Assembly: GCF_014171595.1 (NCBI RefSeq)
Contig: NZ_CP050451.1
Span: forward strand, 3,224,001-3,288,000
From: Massilia sp. Se16.2.3
GTDB lineage: Bacteria; Pseudomonadota; Gammaproteobacteria; Burkholderiales; Burkholderiaceae_D
Reading direction: 5' to 3'
DNA: 64,000 nt
Both the position numbers and the translations under genes were made by a program. Shown one piece after another: positions 29,040-39,677 of this stretch; position 1 is the first letter of the stretch; each line of letters starts with the position of its first letter. The notes beneath the pieces are model-generated. The model saw only the letters and a list, made by a program, of their open reading frames with translations, ran no database searches and had not been told where the DNA came from.

Positions 29040-30074
29040 ATGACACCGAAACCTGTCAGCCTCGGGCTGCAAGGTGGCGGCACCTATGGCGCCTTCACCT
29101 GGGGCGTACTCGACCGCTTGCTCGACGAGGAAGCCTTCCGCTTCGACAGCCTCTCCGGCAGCAGCTCGGGCGCCGTCAATGCGGTGGTACTGGCCGACGG
29201 CTATGCCGAGGGCGGTGACCGGCGCGGCGCCCAGGCCGCGCTGCGGCGCTTCTGGACCACGCTCGGCACCCTGGCCAGCGTCAGCCCGATGCAGCGCACG
29301 CCGCTCGACCGGCTGGCCGGCAACTGGACGATGGAACACTCGCCCGCCTACCAGATGCTCGAGATGCTCGGCGCCCTGGCTGGTCCCGTCATGGAAACGG
29401 CGCTTTCCCTTAACCCGCTGCGCAATCTGCTCTCCAGCCTGGTCAACTTCGAACGGGTGCGCCATTGCGAGGAGCTGGAACTGTTCGTCGCCGCCACCAA
29501 TGTGCGCACCGGCACCGGCAGGATCTTCCGCCGCGCCGAACTCGACGTGCAGAAAGTGCTGGCGTCGGCCTGCCTGCCGACCGTCTTCGCCGCCGTCGAG
29601 GTCGAGGGCGAGAGCTACTGGGACGGCAGCTATGTCGCCAACCCGCCGCTCGCGCCACTGGTGGAACGGCCGCCGCGCGACCTGATCGTGGTACAGAACA
29701 ACCCGGTCGCACGCGCCCGCATGCCCCGCAGCATGGCCGACATCAGCAACCGCTCCAACGAGATCGCCTTCAACATCAGCTTCGTGCGCGAGATCAGCAC
29801 CCTGCAGTATGTGAACGGCTTGCCGGACGAAAGCCGTGGCGCGCAGATGGCCTTCGCGCCGATGCGCCTGCACCTGATCAGCGGCACGGACACGCTGGGG
29901 AGCTACGACATCTCCAGCAAGTTCAACCCCGAACTGGCCTTCCTGAACCACCTGCACGACTGCGGCGTCGCCGCCGCGGAAAGCTGGCTGCGCGAACACG
30001 GCAGCAGCGTCGGCGTGCGGTCCACGATGGACACGACGCCCGTCTTTTTCGCCGACCAGGCGCTGCGCGCCTAG
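29040..30074 (+). CDS. Patatin-like phospholipase family protein
   Basis: This is a predicted serine lipid hydrolase with the Ser-Asp dyad of patatins. The oxyanion-hole loop LGLQGGGTYGAFTWG is near residue 8, the nucleophile elbow is GSSSGAVNA, and the Asp motif is WDGSYVANPP. The protein has about 344 residues from the ATG at 29040 (aggac six bases upstream). A TTG at 29022 with ggagg six bases upstream is an equally good start and would add six residues. It is preceded by about 300 bases without a gene and ends in a three-base overlap with the convergent nucleotidase gene. Confidence 0.9.
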   Translation: MTPKPVSLGLQGGGTYGAFTWGVLDRLLDEEAFRFDSLSGSSSGAVNAVVLADGYAEGGDRRGAQAALRRFWTTLGTLASVSPMQRTPLDRLAGNWTMEHSPAYQMLEMLGALAGPVMETALSLNPLRNLLSSLVNFERVRHCEELELFVAATNVRTGTGRIFRRAELDVQKVLASACLPTVFAAVEVEGESYWDGSYVANPPLAPLVERPPRDLIVVQNNPVARARMPRSMADISNRSNEIAFNISFVREISTLQYVNGLPDESRGAQMAFAPMRLHLISGTDTLGSYDISSKFNPELAFLNHLHDCGVAAAESWLREHGSSVGVRSTMDTTPVFFADQALRA

Positions 30075-31036
30075 GCGGCCGCGCTGTCAGGTGCCGGCGC
30101 GGGCACCCTGCGGTTAGCCACCCCGAAGGGCACATGCACCATCGGAATCGTTCCGCCGGGTGTGCTGCGCAGGTGCGACATCTGGTCGTCGAAGAAGATG
30201 TGCGGCTTGAACACGGACAGCACGCGCGACTTCTCCATGCCGCCCAGGAAGAAGGTTTCGTCGGCCGAGACGCCCCAGCTTTTCAGGGTGGTCACCACGC
30301 GCTCGTGCGACGGCGCGCTGCGGGCGGTGATGATGGCGATGCGCACGATGCGGCGATACTGGGGATCGCGCCGCTGGGCGGCTTCCTCCAGGCGCTGCAT
30401 CATCGCCAGTTGCTGGAACAGCTTCGCCAGCGGGCCCGGGCTGTGTGGCCGGTCCATGTGCAGGGTCTCGTGGGCGTGGAATTCGTCCAGGTCGTTATTG
30501 CGCTTGAAGACGGTTTCCGACTCGTCGTCGGCCAGCACGCCGTCGAAGTCGAAGGCCACGCGCAGCTCGAGGTCGTCGTCCTCGTCGGAGATCCGCGAGG
30601 GCAGCACCAGGCCGGCGGGGTAATCGATGGCAATCGCGCTGCTGACGTCTTCCGCGTTGGCGCTCAGGAACAGCGACGCGTTGAAGGCCGGCAGATACGG
30701 GTAGGGCGGCTTGCCGGCCATGAAGGCGGCGCGCGAGATATCCAGGCCATAGTGGGCGATCGAGCGCAGCACGCGCAGTCCCGTTTCCGGCGAATTGCGT
30801 GAAAACAGCACCACTTCGACCGGCGACTGCTCGGGGAAGCACTTGTTGATGTTGAGGAAGCGCCGGATGAAGGGGAAGGCGACGCCCTTGCCGAGCAGGG
30901 TATCGAGGTGCTGCTCCTGGTAGGCGCGGTATTCTTCCGGGCCGCGCTCGAGATAGACCTGGTGCGATTCGGACAGGTCGAACAGGGCGCTCGACGCGAC
31001 GCCGATTACCAGCTTTTGTTCAATCGGAAATGGCAT
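30071..31036 (-). CDS. Cytosolic 5'-nucleotidase family protein
   Basis: The 321-residue protein (start MPFPIEQKLVIGVASSALFD at 31036) matches the bacterial 5'-nucleotidase family PF06189. It has SALFDLSESHQVY near the start, RVAFDFDGVLADDESE as an acidic HAD-like centre, AIITARSAPSHERV, and a C-terminal FLGGMEKSRVL with FFDDQ. It is predicted to remove phosphate from nucleoside 5'-monophosphates in the cytoplasm. It is convergent with the patatin gene. Confidence 0.88.
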   Translation of the reverse strand: MPFPIEQKLVIGVASSALFDLSESHQVYLERGPEEYRAYQEQHLDTLLGKGVAFPFIRRFLNINKCFPEQSPVEVVLFSRNSPETGLRVLRSIAHYGLDISRAAFMAGKPPYPYLPAFNASLFLSANAEDVSSAIAIDYPAGLVLPSRISDEDDDLELRVAFDFDGVLADDESETVFKRNNDLDEFHAHETLHMDRPHSPGPLAKLFQQLAMMQRLEEAAQRRDPQYRRIVRIAIITARSAPSHERVVTTLKSWGVSADETFFLGGMEKSRVLSVFKPHIFFDDQMSHLRSTPGGTIPMVHVPFGVANRRVPAPAPDSAAA

Positions 31037-31240
31037 GGGTCTCCTGGCGATGCGTTGGCGCCACGAGCCCGGTGGGCGCGCGTGGCTGTTCGGTTCAATT
31101 CTACCGGACAACAATGCAGGAGAGGAAGCAGGGCGGGGGAGCGCGGCTCGGGCGGGAACAGCAGATGCAGGAAAAGGAAGGCCGGGAAAAATCCCGGCCC
31201 CTGCGGCACGCCGGGGCGTGCCGCGCAATGGGTGGCTGGC

Positions 31241-31575
31241 TTAGCGGCCGGTACCGCCGGTGGTGCCGGTGGTGGTGCCGGTTGCGGTGCCCGAGGTGCC
31301 GGTCGTGCCGGTCGTGCCCGTGGTGCCGGTCGTGCCCGTCGTACCGGTGGTGCCGGTGGTGCCGGTCGCGCCCGAGGTGCCGAGGTGCCCGTGCCCCAGC
31401 TGCCCGAGGTGCCGCCGGTGGTGCCCGAGGTACCCGAAGCGGCGCCGCTGGTGCCCGTGGAGCCCGATGCGCTCGAACCGGTCGACGAGTCGGTGCTGGT
31501 GCCGGTCGAGCTGCATGCTGCCAGGCCCAAGCCCATCACGCCGGCCAGGATAATGCTCAGAGTGGTGCGTTTCAT
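31241..31575 (-). CDS. Low-complexity Gly/Thr/Ser lipoprotein (one-base loss near 31382)
   Basis: A strong aaggagg site precedes the ATG at 31575. The product MKRTTLSIILAGVMGLGLAA then Cys is a lipoprotein signal with lipobox LAAC. The mature part is almost only Ser, Thr and Gly. In one frame it degenerates after WGTGTS into Pro/Arg-rich sequence. Adding one G near 31382 restores GTSGATGTTG and then seven or more Gly-Thr-Thr triplets encoded by a nine-base tandem repeat, with a stop at 31241. It is a paralog of the lipoprotein at 31710-31979. The function is unknown; it may be an envelope spacer or stress lipoprotein. Confidence 0.75.
31255..31370. repeat. Nine-base tandem repeat coding Gly-Thr-Thr
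   Basis: Imperfect nine-base units (ggtgccggt / cgtgccggt type on the plus strand) run in tandem inside the lipoprotein gene and code for repeated Gly-Thr-Thr on the minus strand. This kind of repeat is prone to length change. Confidence 0.7.
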
Positions 31576-31631
31576 GTTTTTCCTCCTTGGTTTGTAAAGG
31601 CCTTCATGATGCGAGCGCTCTCTTCAGTCCA

Positions 31632-31675
31632 CCATAGGGAAGGACGCGATAGCGCGTGTAGGACCAACCGGACAG
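31632..31675 (-). promoter_or_regulatory. Conserved upstream block of lipoprotein 1
   Basis: ccatagg (from 31632) and ccggacag (31668-31675) flank a 33-base block that recurs before the paralogous lipoprotein at 32037-32079 with the same internal spacing and the same distance (60-61 bases) to the start codon. This is likely a shared promoter. Confidence 0.5.
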
Positions 31676-31709
31676 TTAATGAAGAGTTAAGCCGGCGCGG
31701 CCGTGAAAA

Positions 31710-31979
31710 TCAGCGCTGGTCGCCACGGGTCGCGGTGCTTGCGCCCTCGGCCGGGCCGCTCGCGCTATCGACCGCACCGGTGGTGCCGGAGGTGGCGGTG
31801 GCGCCGGCCGATCCGGTGCTGCCGCTCGTCATCGAGCCGCTGCGCGCGCCGGAAACGCTGGCATCGACGGGGGTGCTGGTGCCGGTATTGTCGCCCGCGT
31901 TGCCGCTCATGCCGGCGCAGGCAGCCAGGCCCGGGGCGGCGGTGGCGCCGACCAGCAGGTTCGAAAGAGTGCGCTTCAT
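31710..31979 (-). CDS. Small Ser/Gly/Thr-rich lipoprotein
   Basis: The ATG at 31979 follows a gagg site. The signal MKRTLSNLLVGATAAPGLAA then Cys gives the lipobox LAAC. The mature 65 residues are low in complexity (Ser, Gly, Thr, Ala) and end TRGDQR. It resembles the lipoprotein at 31241-31575 in signal peptide, composition and upstream region, and is a tandem paralog. The function is unknown. Confidence 0.75.
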   Translation of the reverse strand: MKRTLSNLLVGATAAPGLAACAGMSGNAGDNTGTSTPVDASVSGARSGSMTSGSTGSAGATATSGTTGAVDSASGPAEGASTATRGDQR

Positions 31980-32036
31980 GGTCAACCTCGCAAAGTGATG
32001 GGAGGTTTCCATGATGTGGCGGCGGCGGGCGCCGCG

Positions 32037-32079
32037 CCATAGGAAGGCCACCAGCATGGCTGTGGGACATGCCGGACAG
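32037..32079 (-). promoter_or_regulatory. Conserved upstream block of lipoprotein 2
   Basis: ccatagg (32037-32043) and ccggacag (32072-32079), with gtgggacatg between them, match the block before the first lipoprotein in order and spacing. Confidence 0.5.
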
Positions 32080-32114
32080 CGGCCGTGCGCCGCTTGCAGG
32101 CCGCGCCTGGCAGC

Positions 32115-33902
32115 TCAGCCCGCGCGCACCTGCTCGAGCCAGTCGACCAGCGCGCTCGACACCAGCGGCCGGCTGTAGAAATACCCCTGCCCCTTGGCGC
32201 AGCGCAGCGCGCGCACGGCCTCGGCCTGGCCCGCCGTCTCGATGCCTTCGGCCACGGTGTTCATCCCGAGGCTCTGCGCCACCTTGACCGTCGCTTCGAT
32301 CAGCACGCGGTGGTGGTGGCTGGTGTCGGCCTGGCAGACGAAGGAGCGGTCGATCTTGACCGTGTCCACCGGCAGCAGGTGCAGGCTCGACAGCGACGAG
32401 TAACCGGTGCCGAAGTCGTCGAGGGCGAGCTTGATGCCCAGCGCCTTCAGTTCGTGCAGGCGCGTCTGGATCTGTTCGTCCTGGGCCGCCAGGCTTTCCG
32501 TCACTTCCAGCTGCAGGCTGGCCGCCGGCATGCCGGTGCGCTCGAGGATGGCGGCCACCTTCGCCGTCCAGTCGGCCTGGGCCAGCTGGGCGCGCGACAG
32601 GTTCACCGCGATCAGGCGCGGGGCTGACACTCCCAGCTGGCCGCGCCAGGCCATGAAGTCGCGGCAGGCGCGTTCGAGCACGAAGTCGCCGATCTGGTCG
32701 ATCAGGCCGCATTCCTCGGCCACGCCGATGAAGTCGAATGGCGGCACCAGGCCGCGCGTCGGATGCTGCCAGCGCACCAGTGCCTCGACACCGGCCGCGT
32801 GGTCAGTCGTGCCGGCCGGATCCAGGCCCACGACCGGCTGGTACATCACGAACAGCTGCTCTTCGCGCAGCGCCAGGCGCAACTGCGCTTCGATGTCGGC
32901 ACGCCGCGCGGCCCGTTCGCGCATCGCCGCCTCGAACAGCACATGGCGGGCGCCGCCGGCGCGCTTGGCTTCGAGCATGGCGATACCGGCGTCGCGGATG
33001 GCTTCGTCGGCGTCGACGGCCGCTGCACTGCCGGCCGTGGCGCCGCTCCAGAACACCCCGATACTGGCGCGGCAGGCGAGCTGGTGGCCGTCGACATCGT
33101 GCGGCCGCGCGAGCGCGTCGAGCAGGCGCAGCGCCAGGCGTTCGGCTTCTTCGGGGTGGCGCAGGCCGCCCAGCAGGACGATGAATTCGTCGCCGCCGAC
33201 GCGTGCCACCAGGCCGGCGCCGCCCACACCCGGATCGACCCGGCCGCCCACGGGGGCAGGCCGCCGGCGCGCATGCGGTCGGCGAGCGCCTCCAGCAGGC
33301 GCTCGCCGACCGAAGTAAGCAGACGGTCGCCGGCCGCCTGGCCGAGCGTGTCGTTCACCTGGCGGAAGCGGTCGCAGTTCAGGAACAGCAGGGCGAGACC
33401 ATGTCCGCGCGCGCTGTCCTGGGCGGCACGGTCGAGCAGCAGTTGCACCTGCTCGCGCGCGGCGCCGCGGTTCGGCAGGCGCGTGAGGGCGTCGGTGCGG
33501 GCCGCGCTGCGCAGGCGGCGGCGCAGGGTTTCCTGCTCGCGCTCGATTTCGAGGGTGGCGTCGGTAATGGCTACCATCAAGCGCTGCTGGTCGAGCTTCA
33601 GGAGGCTGATCGACAGCACTTGCGGCGCACCCGGCGCCCGGGTGCTGCCTACCGGGACGCGCAGCGCCTCGCAGACCACGCCGGAGGGCGCATCGAAGCC
33701 GGCGGCCAGCTGGCGTAACTGGGGCGCGTTCGGCTCGAGCAGGGCGAACAGGTTGTCGAGGTCGCCGTTCGGCGCGAGCGGCATCAGCAGGTTCGAGGCC
33801 ATCGGGTTGAGCATTTCCACCACCCCGTCCAGGCCCGTCTGGACGAGCCCGATCGGCGCCCGGTACAGGAACTGGACGAGCGTTTCGTAGGCATCGATAT
33901 GG

Positions 33903-33913
<11 letters not shown>
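32115..33913 (-). CDS. PAS-GGDEF-EAL cyclic-di-GMP enzyme (one-base loss at 33252-33256)
   Basis: Residues about 15-130 form an N-terminal PAS-like domain (FLYRAPIGLVQTGLDGVVEM). It is followed by a GGDEF domain with VARVGGDEFIVLLGG and then an EAL domain with VEALVRWQHP, LALDDFGTGYSSL and KIDRSF. Both catalytic motifs are intact, so it may both make and degrade cyclic-di-GMP, or one domain may regulate the other. The frame breaks at a ggggg run (33252-33256); one more G restores it within the GGDEF domain. The start is 33913 or 33940, overlapping the end of the upstream PAS-PAS-GGDEF gene, so it is the third gene of the pyp operon. Its PAS is paralogous to that of its neighbour. Confidence 0.88.
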
Positions 33914-35304
<1,391 letters not shown>

Positions 35305-35308
<4 letters not shown>

Positions 35309-35685
35309 CGCCGCTGCACCAGCACGTAGCGGGTGGCGCTGGCGGTGCTGGCCAGCAGGCGCAGCTTGACTTTCACGGGGCGCATGCGCAGGGTCAGGAC
35401 GTAGTCGATCGTGTCGTCCAGTTCGCTGGCGTCGTCCGCGGCATCCTCGAAGCGCTGGGCCACCATGAAGTTGTTCAGGCAGGGTGCGACATTGGTGAAC
35501 AGCGGCTCGCCCAGCACCCGCTGAGGGGACAGTCCGGCGGCCTGCGACTCGAAGGCGTTGTAGCGCTGGACGATGGCGTCGGCATCGAAGCCGATCACGC
35601 CGAAGTCGAGCGCATCGAGCTGCTCCTGGCTGCTCGCTTCGAGGGTGGAGGCCAGATCGCGGTCGTCAAAGGATGGGGTGGTCAT
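35305..35685 (-). CDS. pyp: Photoactive yellow protein (blue-light photoreceptor)
   Basis: The 126-residue protein matches photoactive yellow protein of Halorhodospira (125 residues) at the same positions: Y42 and E46 in QRYNAFESQ, which hold the chromophore phenolate, and C69 in PLFTNVAPCLNN, which binds p-coumaric acid by thioester. The C-terminal part TIDYVLTLRMRPVKVKL matches the PYP strand carrying Met100 and the following Pro-Lys-Val, and it ends RYVLVQRR. Two other pocket residues differ (Ala at 50 and Leu at 52 instead of Thr and Arg), so the colour or photocycle may be shifted. A ggagg site precedes the ATG. The divergent neighbour is the p-coumarate ligase that charges this family. 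Confidence 0.9.
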
Positions 35686-35817
35686 AAGGGAAAGCCTCCA
35701 AACGAAGGACTTGCAATAAAAATTTACACAAAGAAACAAATGGTGGCAGGTGCTGGCGCCGAAGTCAATTGTGAGCAGGGTTTTGCCGGCCATTACGTTA
35801 CAAATTCTACCGTCTGG

Positions 35818-35846
35818 TTGACAATCGTGGCCCACGGCTGGCACCA
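35818..35846 (+). promoter_or_regulatory. Possible promoter of the p-coumarate ligase gene
   Basis: ttgaca at 35818-35823 is a consensus -35 box; the -10 position 17 bases on (gcacca) is poor. It lies about 35 bases before the ligase start in the 191-base region shared with pyp. Confidence 0.3.
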
Positions 35847-35876
35847 TCGCCCGCCTCGATTGCCAAAACTGAAATA

Positions 35877-37090
35877 ATGGACCCAGTTGCGCCTTCTCCG
35901 TGGTGGCAGGACGCGCCGGCGCTGGCCCGCGTGGTGCGCGACCTGCTCGCGGCCGAGCTGTCGCTGGCCCGACCCGGGCGGGTGCTGCCGCCCGCGCCCT
36001 GGCCGGGCTCGATCGACCTCGGCGCCGATCTCGGCGCCGATTCGCTCGACCTGATGGCGGCTGCCACGGCGCTGGGCGATTTGTTCGGGATGACGAACGA
36101 TGCCGGCGGAGGCCTGCTGGCCGCGCGCACGCTCGACGGCTGGATCGCCGCGCGCGCGCCGCCCTGTCCGGGGACGATACCCGGCTGACCTTCCGTACCT
36201 CGGGCAGCAGCGGCACGCCCAAGCGCTGCACGCACCGTCTGGCCGCACTATGGGAAGAGGTGAACGAACTGGCGCTGCTCGTCCCGGGGCGGCGGCGCGT
36301 CCTGTCCGCGGTCCCGGCACACCATGTCTACGGCTTCCTGTTCACGGTGCTGCTGCCCCGGGCGGGTGCCGCCCTGCCCGTGACCGACCTGCGCGCCGCG
36401 GCGCCCGGTGCGGTCGTGGCGCAACTGCTGCCGGGCGACCTGATGGTGGCGCACCCCGACTTCTGGGACCTGGCGGCGTCAAGCGAACCGCGCTTCCCCG
36501 CGGACGTCGTCGGCATCAGTTCGACCGCGCCGCTGCGCGATGCGAGCGCACGCGCGCTGGCATCGGGCGGCCTGCGGCTGCTGCAGGTGTATGGCAGTTC
36601 GGAGACGGCCGGCGTTGGGTGGCGCGACACGGCCGACGCTCCCTATCGCCTGTTCTCGTACTGGCGCCGTGGGGAGGAAGAGGGAACGATCGAGCGCGAG
36701 ACCGGTGGCGAAGGCGAGCGCTTTGCCTTGCAGGACCGGCTGTCCTGGAGCGGGCCTGACACCTTCCTCCCGGAGGGCCGCATCGACGCGGCGGTACAGG
36801 TGGGCGGCACGAATGTGTTCCCGGCTTATGTGGCCGAGGTACTGGCACTGCACCCGCAGGTGGCGCAGTGCGCGGTGCGGCCGATGCGGCTCGACGAGGG
36901 CAGGCGCCTGAAGGCTTTCGTGGTGCCGCACCCCGGGAACGATCCGGCAGCGCTGCGGGCCGGCCTGTCGACGTGGATCGGCGCGCGCCTGACGCCTGCC
37001 GAATGCCCGGCCGCGTATTCCTTCGGCCCCGACCTGCCGCGCCAGCCGAACGGCAAGCCGGCGGACTGGATCATCGACGCCCGGGATTGA
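35877..37090 (+). CDS. 4-coumarate--CoA ligase, PYP activation type (one-base loss near 36165)
   Basis: The N-terminal 100 residues (LGADLGADSLDLMAAATALG, then LDGWIAARA) resemble the small helical or carrier-like domain of the ligases that activate p-coumarate for photoactive yellow protein. The following part is an AMP-binding ligase with RLTFRTSGSSGTPKRCTH as the ATP loop, LLQVYGSSETAGVGW, and RQPNGKPADW with the late catalytic Lys. The frame breaks at the gcgcgcgcgccgccc segment near 36165; one base joins ARTLDGWIAAR to ALSGDDTRLTFR. The length after repair is about 404 residues. It is divergent from pyp, as expected if its product makes the p-coumaroyl-CoA used for the chromophore. No tyrosine ammonia-lyase gene is in the window. 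Confidence 0.85.
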
Positions 37091-37092
37091 GC

Positions 37093-39468
37093 CTACTGCT
37101 TCGGCACGAACACCGGCGCACCCTCGGGCGTGACCACCGTGTCGGCGCGCGGATGCGCGTCGCCCTCGGGTTCGTCGTCGGTGATCGGCTCGGCGTCGAG
37201 CGTCGGCTCGGCACCCGTGCCGCCCAGCGTGGCCGGATCGATGTCGATCGCGCGCAGCTGCGGCATTTCCGCGAACTCCGTGTAGACCCAGTCGTCGTTC
37301 TCGCGCAGGATGCCTTCCGGTTCGGGGCGCTCCACCACCGGGCGCCTGGCCGGGGCCACGTCCATGTAGTCGAGCCAGATCGGCAGCGCCGGGGTGGCGC
37401 CGAATTCCTTGCCGCCGAGCGAGCGCGGATCATCATAGCCCATCCAGGCCACCGCCACCAGGCCGCCGCCATAGCCGGCGAACCAGCCATCGAAGGCATC
37501 GCTGGTGGTGCCGGTCTTGCCGGCGATGTCGGCCCGGCCGAGGCGCTTCGATGCGGCGGCGCCGGTGCCGTAGCGGGTCACGTCGCGCAGCATGCTGTCG
37601 CTGACCCAGGCGTTGCGGGCGTCGAGCACGCGGGCGCTTTCCTGGTTGGCCGCCGGCGCTTTTTCCTCGAACAGGGCGCTGCCGTTGCCGTCTTCGATCT
37701 TTGAAATCAAATAGGGCTTGACCGCATAGCCGCCGTTGGCGAACACGGCATAGGCGCCGGCCATCTGCAGGGGCGTGACGGCACCGGTGCCGAGGGCCAG
37801 CGTCAGGTTCTGCGGGTGGCGCGCCAGGTCGAAACCGAACTTGCCGAGGTAGTCGCGGGTATAGCCCACTTCCAGCGCGCGCAGCAGGCGCACGGTCGGC
37901 ACGTTCTTCGAGTGCGCCAGCGAATAGCGCATGGTGATGGGGCCGTCGAATTTGCCGTCGTCGTTCTGCGGCGACCAGGTCGCGCCCGCGTTCTCGCCCG
38001 GCATGTCGAGGGGCTCGTCGAGGATCAGGGTGCCCGGCGAATAGCCCCTGGCCAGCGCGGCCGAGTACACGAAGGGCTTGATCGCCGAGCCGGGCTGGCG
38101 CCAGGCTTGCGTGACGTGGTTGAACTTCTGCAGGTTGTAGTCGAAGCCGCCGACCAGGGCCTGGTAGGCGCCGGTGTTGGCGTCCAGCGCGACAAAGGCG
38201 GCAGCCACCTGCGGCACCTGGCTGATGCTCCATGTATCCTTGCCCAGCCTGGTGATGCGGACGACTGCGCCCGGGCGGATGCGCTGCGTCTCTTTCGCCT
38301 TGTCCGACAGTCCCGCCGCGGCGAACTTCAGGCCGGCGCCGCTGATGGTGATGGTGTCGCCGTCGATGGTCTCGACCTTCACCGATTTGCCGGAGGCGGA
38401 CAGCACGACCGCCGGCTCGAGGCCGTCGCTCGACGGCCGCTTCTGCAGGGCTTCGACGATGGCTTCCTCGCGTTCCTCGTCGTTCTCGGGCAGCTCGATG
38501 CGCGCTTCCGGGCCGCGGTAGCCGTGACGGCTGTCGTAGGCCAGCACGTTGCGGCGCACCGAGGCATAGGCCGCTTCCTGGGCCTTCGAATCGATGGTGG
38601 TGTAGACGCGGATGCCGCGCGTGTACGACTCCTCGGCGTACTGGGCGAACACGACCTGGCGGGCCAGTTCGGCCACGTACTGGGCATGGGCGCCGAATTC
38701 CTGTGGGCGCGCATGCACGCGCATCGGTTCGGCAACGGCCTGTGCGTACTGGGCTTCGCTGATGTGGCCCAGGTCGCGCAGGCGCCGCAGCACCTGTTCC
38801 TGGCGCAGCTTGGCGCGTTTCGGGTTCACCGCCGGGTTGTGGCGCGCGGGGTTTTGCGGCAGGCCGGCCAGCATCGCCGTCTCGGCAATCGTCAGCTGGT
38901 CGAGCTTCTTGCCGAAGTAGCTGCGCGCGGCGCTGGCAAAGCCGTAGGAGCGCTGGCCCAGATAGATCTGGTTCATGTACAGCTCGAGGATCTGGTCCTT
39001 GGTCAATGCGTCCTCGATTTTCTTGGCAAGCATGACTTCGTTGAGCTTCCTCGACAGGACCTTCTCGCGCGACAGGAAGAAGTTGCGCGCCACCTGCATC
39101 GTGATGGTGGACGCGCCGCCCGAGCCGAAGCCGCCGCGCACGTTCGACAGGAGTGCGCGCGCCGCGCCCGTCCAGTCGATGCCCTTGTGTTCGTAAAAGC
39201 GCGCGTCCTCGATGGCCAGCACCGCCTGTTTCATCATCGGCGGAATCTGGGCAATCGGCACGAAGTCGCGGTGTTCCTCGCCGAATTCGCCGATCAGGAC
39301 TTTATCGGCCGTGTAGATCCGCAGCGGGATCTTCGGCTTGTAGTCGGTAACGGCGTCGATCGAAGGCACCTTGGGCACGATCGCCATCAGGAACCATGCG
39401 GCCACGCCGGCGATGACGAGGACGATGGCGGCGAGGATGAAGAAGATGAAACCTTGCTGCTTCTTCAT
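37093..39468 (-). CDS. mrcA: Penicillin-binding protein 1A
   Basis: This is a bifunctional class A peptidoglycan synthase. From the ATG at 39468 the order is: a short cytoplasmic start and membrane helix (QQGFIFFILAAIVLVIAGVA), a glycosyltransferase domain (AIEDARFYEHKGIDW, GASTITMQVARNFFLSREKV), an OB-like insert, and a transpeptidase domain with SxxK in QPGSAIKPFVY, SKN in SLAHSKNVPTV and KTG in IAGKTGTTSD. The length of about 790 is normal. The C-terminal tail is Pro/Glu/Asp-rich. It is convergent with the ligase, with a two-base gap. Confidence 0.96.
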   Translation of the reverse strand: MKKQQGFIFFILAAIVLVIAGVAAWFLMAIVPKVPSIDAVTDYKPKIPLRIYTADKVLIGEFGEEHRDFVPIAQIPPMMKQAVLAIEDARFYEHKGIDWTGAARALLSNVRGGFGSGGASTITMQVARNFFLSREKVLSRKLNEVMLAKKIEDALTKDQILELYMNQIYLGQRSYGFASAARSYFGKKLDQLTIAETAMLAGLPQNPARHNPAVNPKRAKLRQEQVLRRLRDLGHISEAQYAQAVAEPMRVHARPQEFGAHAQYVAELARQVVFAQYAEESYTRGIRVYTTIDSKAQEAAYASVRRNVLAYDSRHGYRGPEARIELPENDEEREEAIVEALQKRPSSDGLEPAVVLSASGKSVKVETIDGDTITISGAGLKFAAAGLSDKAKETQRIRPGAVVRITRLGKDTWSISQVPQVAAAFVALDANTGAYQALVGGFDYNLQKFNHVTQAWRQPGSAIKPFVYSAALARGYSPGTLILDEPLDMPGENAGATWSPQNDDGKFDGPITMRYSLAHSKNVPTVRLLRALEVGYTRDYLGKFGFDLARHPQNLTLALGTGAVTPLQMAGAYAVFANGGYAVKPYLISKIEDGNGSALFEEKAPAANQESARVLDARNAWVSDSMLRDVTRYGTGAAASKRLGRADIAGKTGTTSDAFDGWFAGYGGGLVAVAWMGYDDPRSLGGKEFGATPALPIWLDYMDVAPARRPVVERPEPEGILRENDDWVYTEFAEMPQLRAIDIDPATLGGTGAEPTLDAEPITDDEPEGDAHPRADTVVTPEGAPVFVPKQ

Positions 39469-39677
39469 GAGACGGCGGGGCGGCGGCGAGGCGTGGCAGG
39501 ACGTGTTCAACGGGTGTTCTCCAGCTGGGGGCCGCGCAAAAGGCAGGCCCGGGCGGGGCATTATAATCCTCTTTCATTCCCTGAAAGCATGTGCGATAGT
39601 CACGCTTTCAGCCCCTCTTGAGTGAGTATCGCCACCTTGCCCTGCCAAGGGCGCCAGGCAGTACCGAAAGAATCCCT

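Noticed and set aside
31255..31370. Short tandem repeats that could suggest a CRISPR array
   Set aside because: Units are nine bases without spacers and code for Gly-Thr-Thr in a lipoprotein. No cas genes are present.
30000..33000. Search for tRNA or rRNA genes across the window
   Set aside because: No cloverleaf-like sequence with a CCA-type end or T-loop (ggttcgaatcc) and no rRNA core segment was noticed by eye; a covariance-model scan would be more sensitive.
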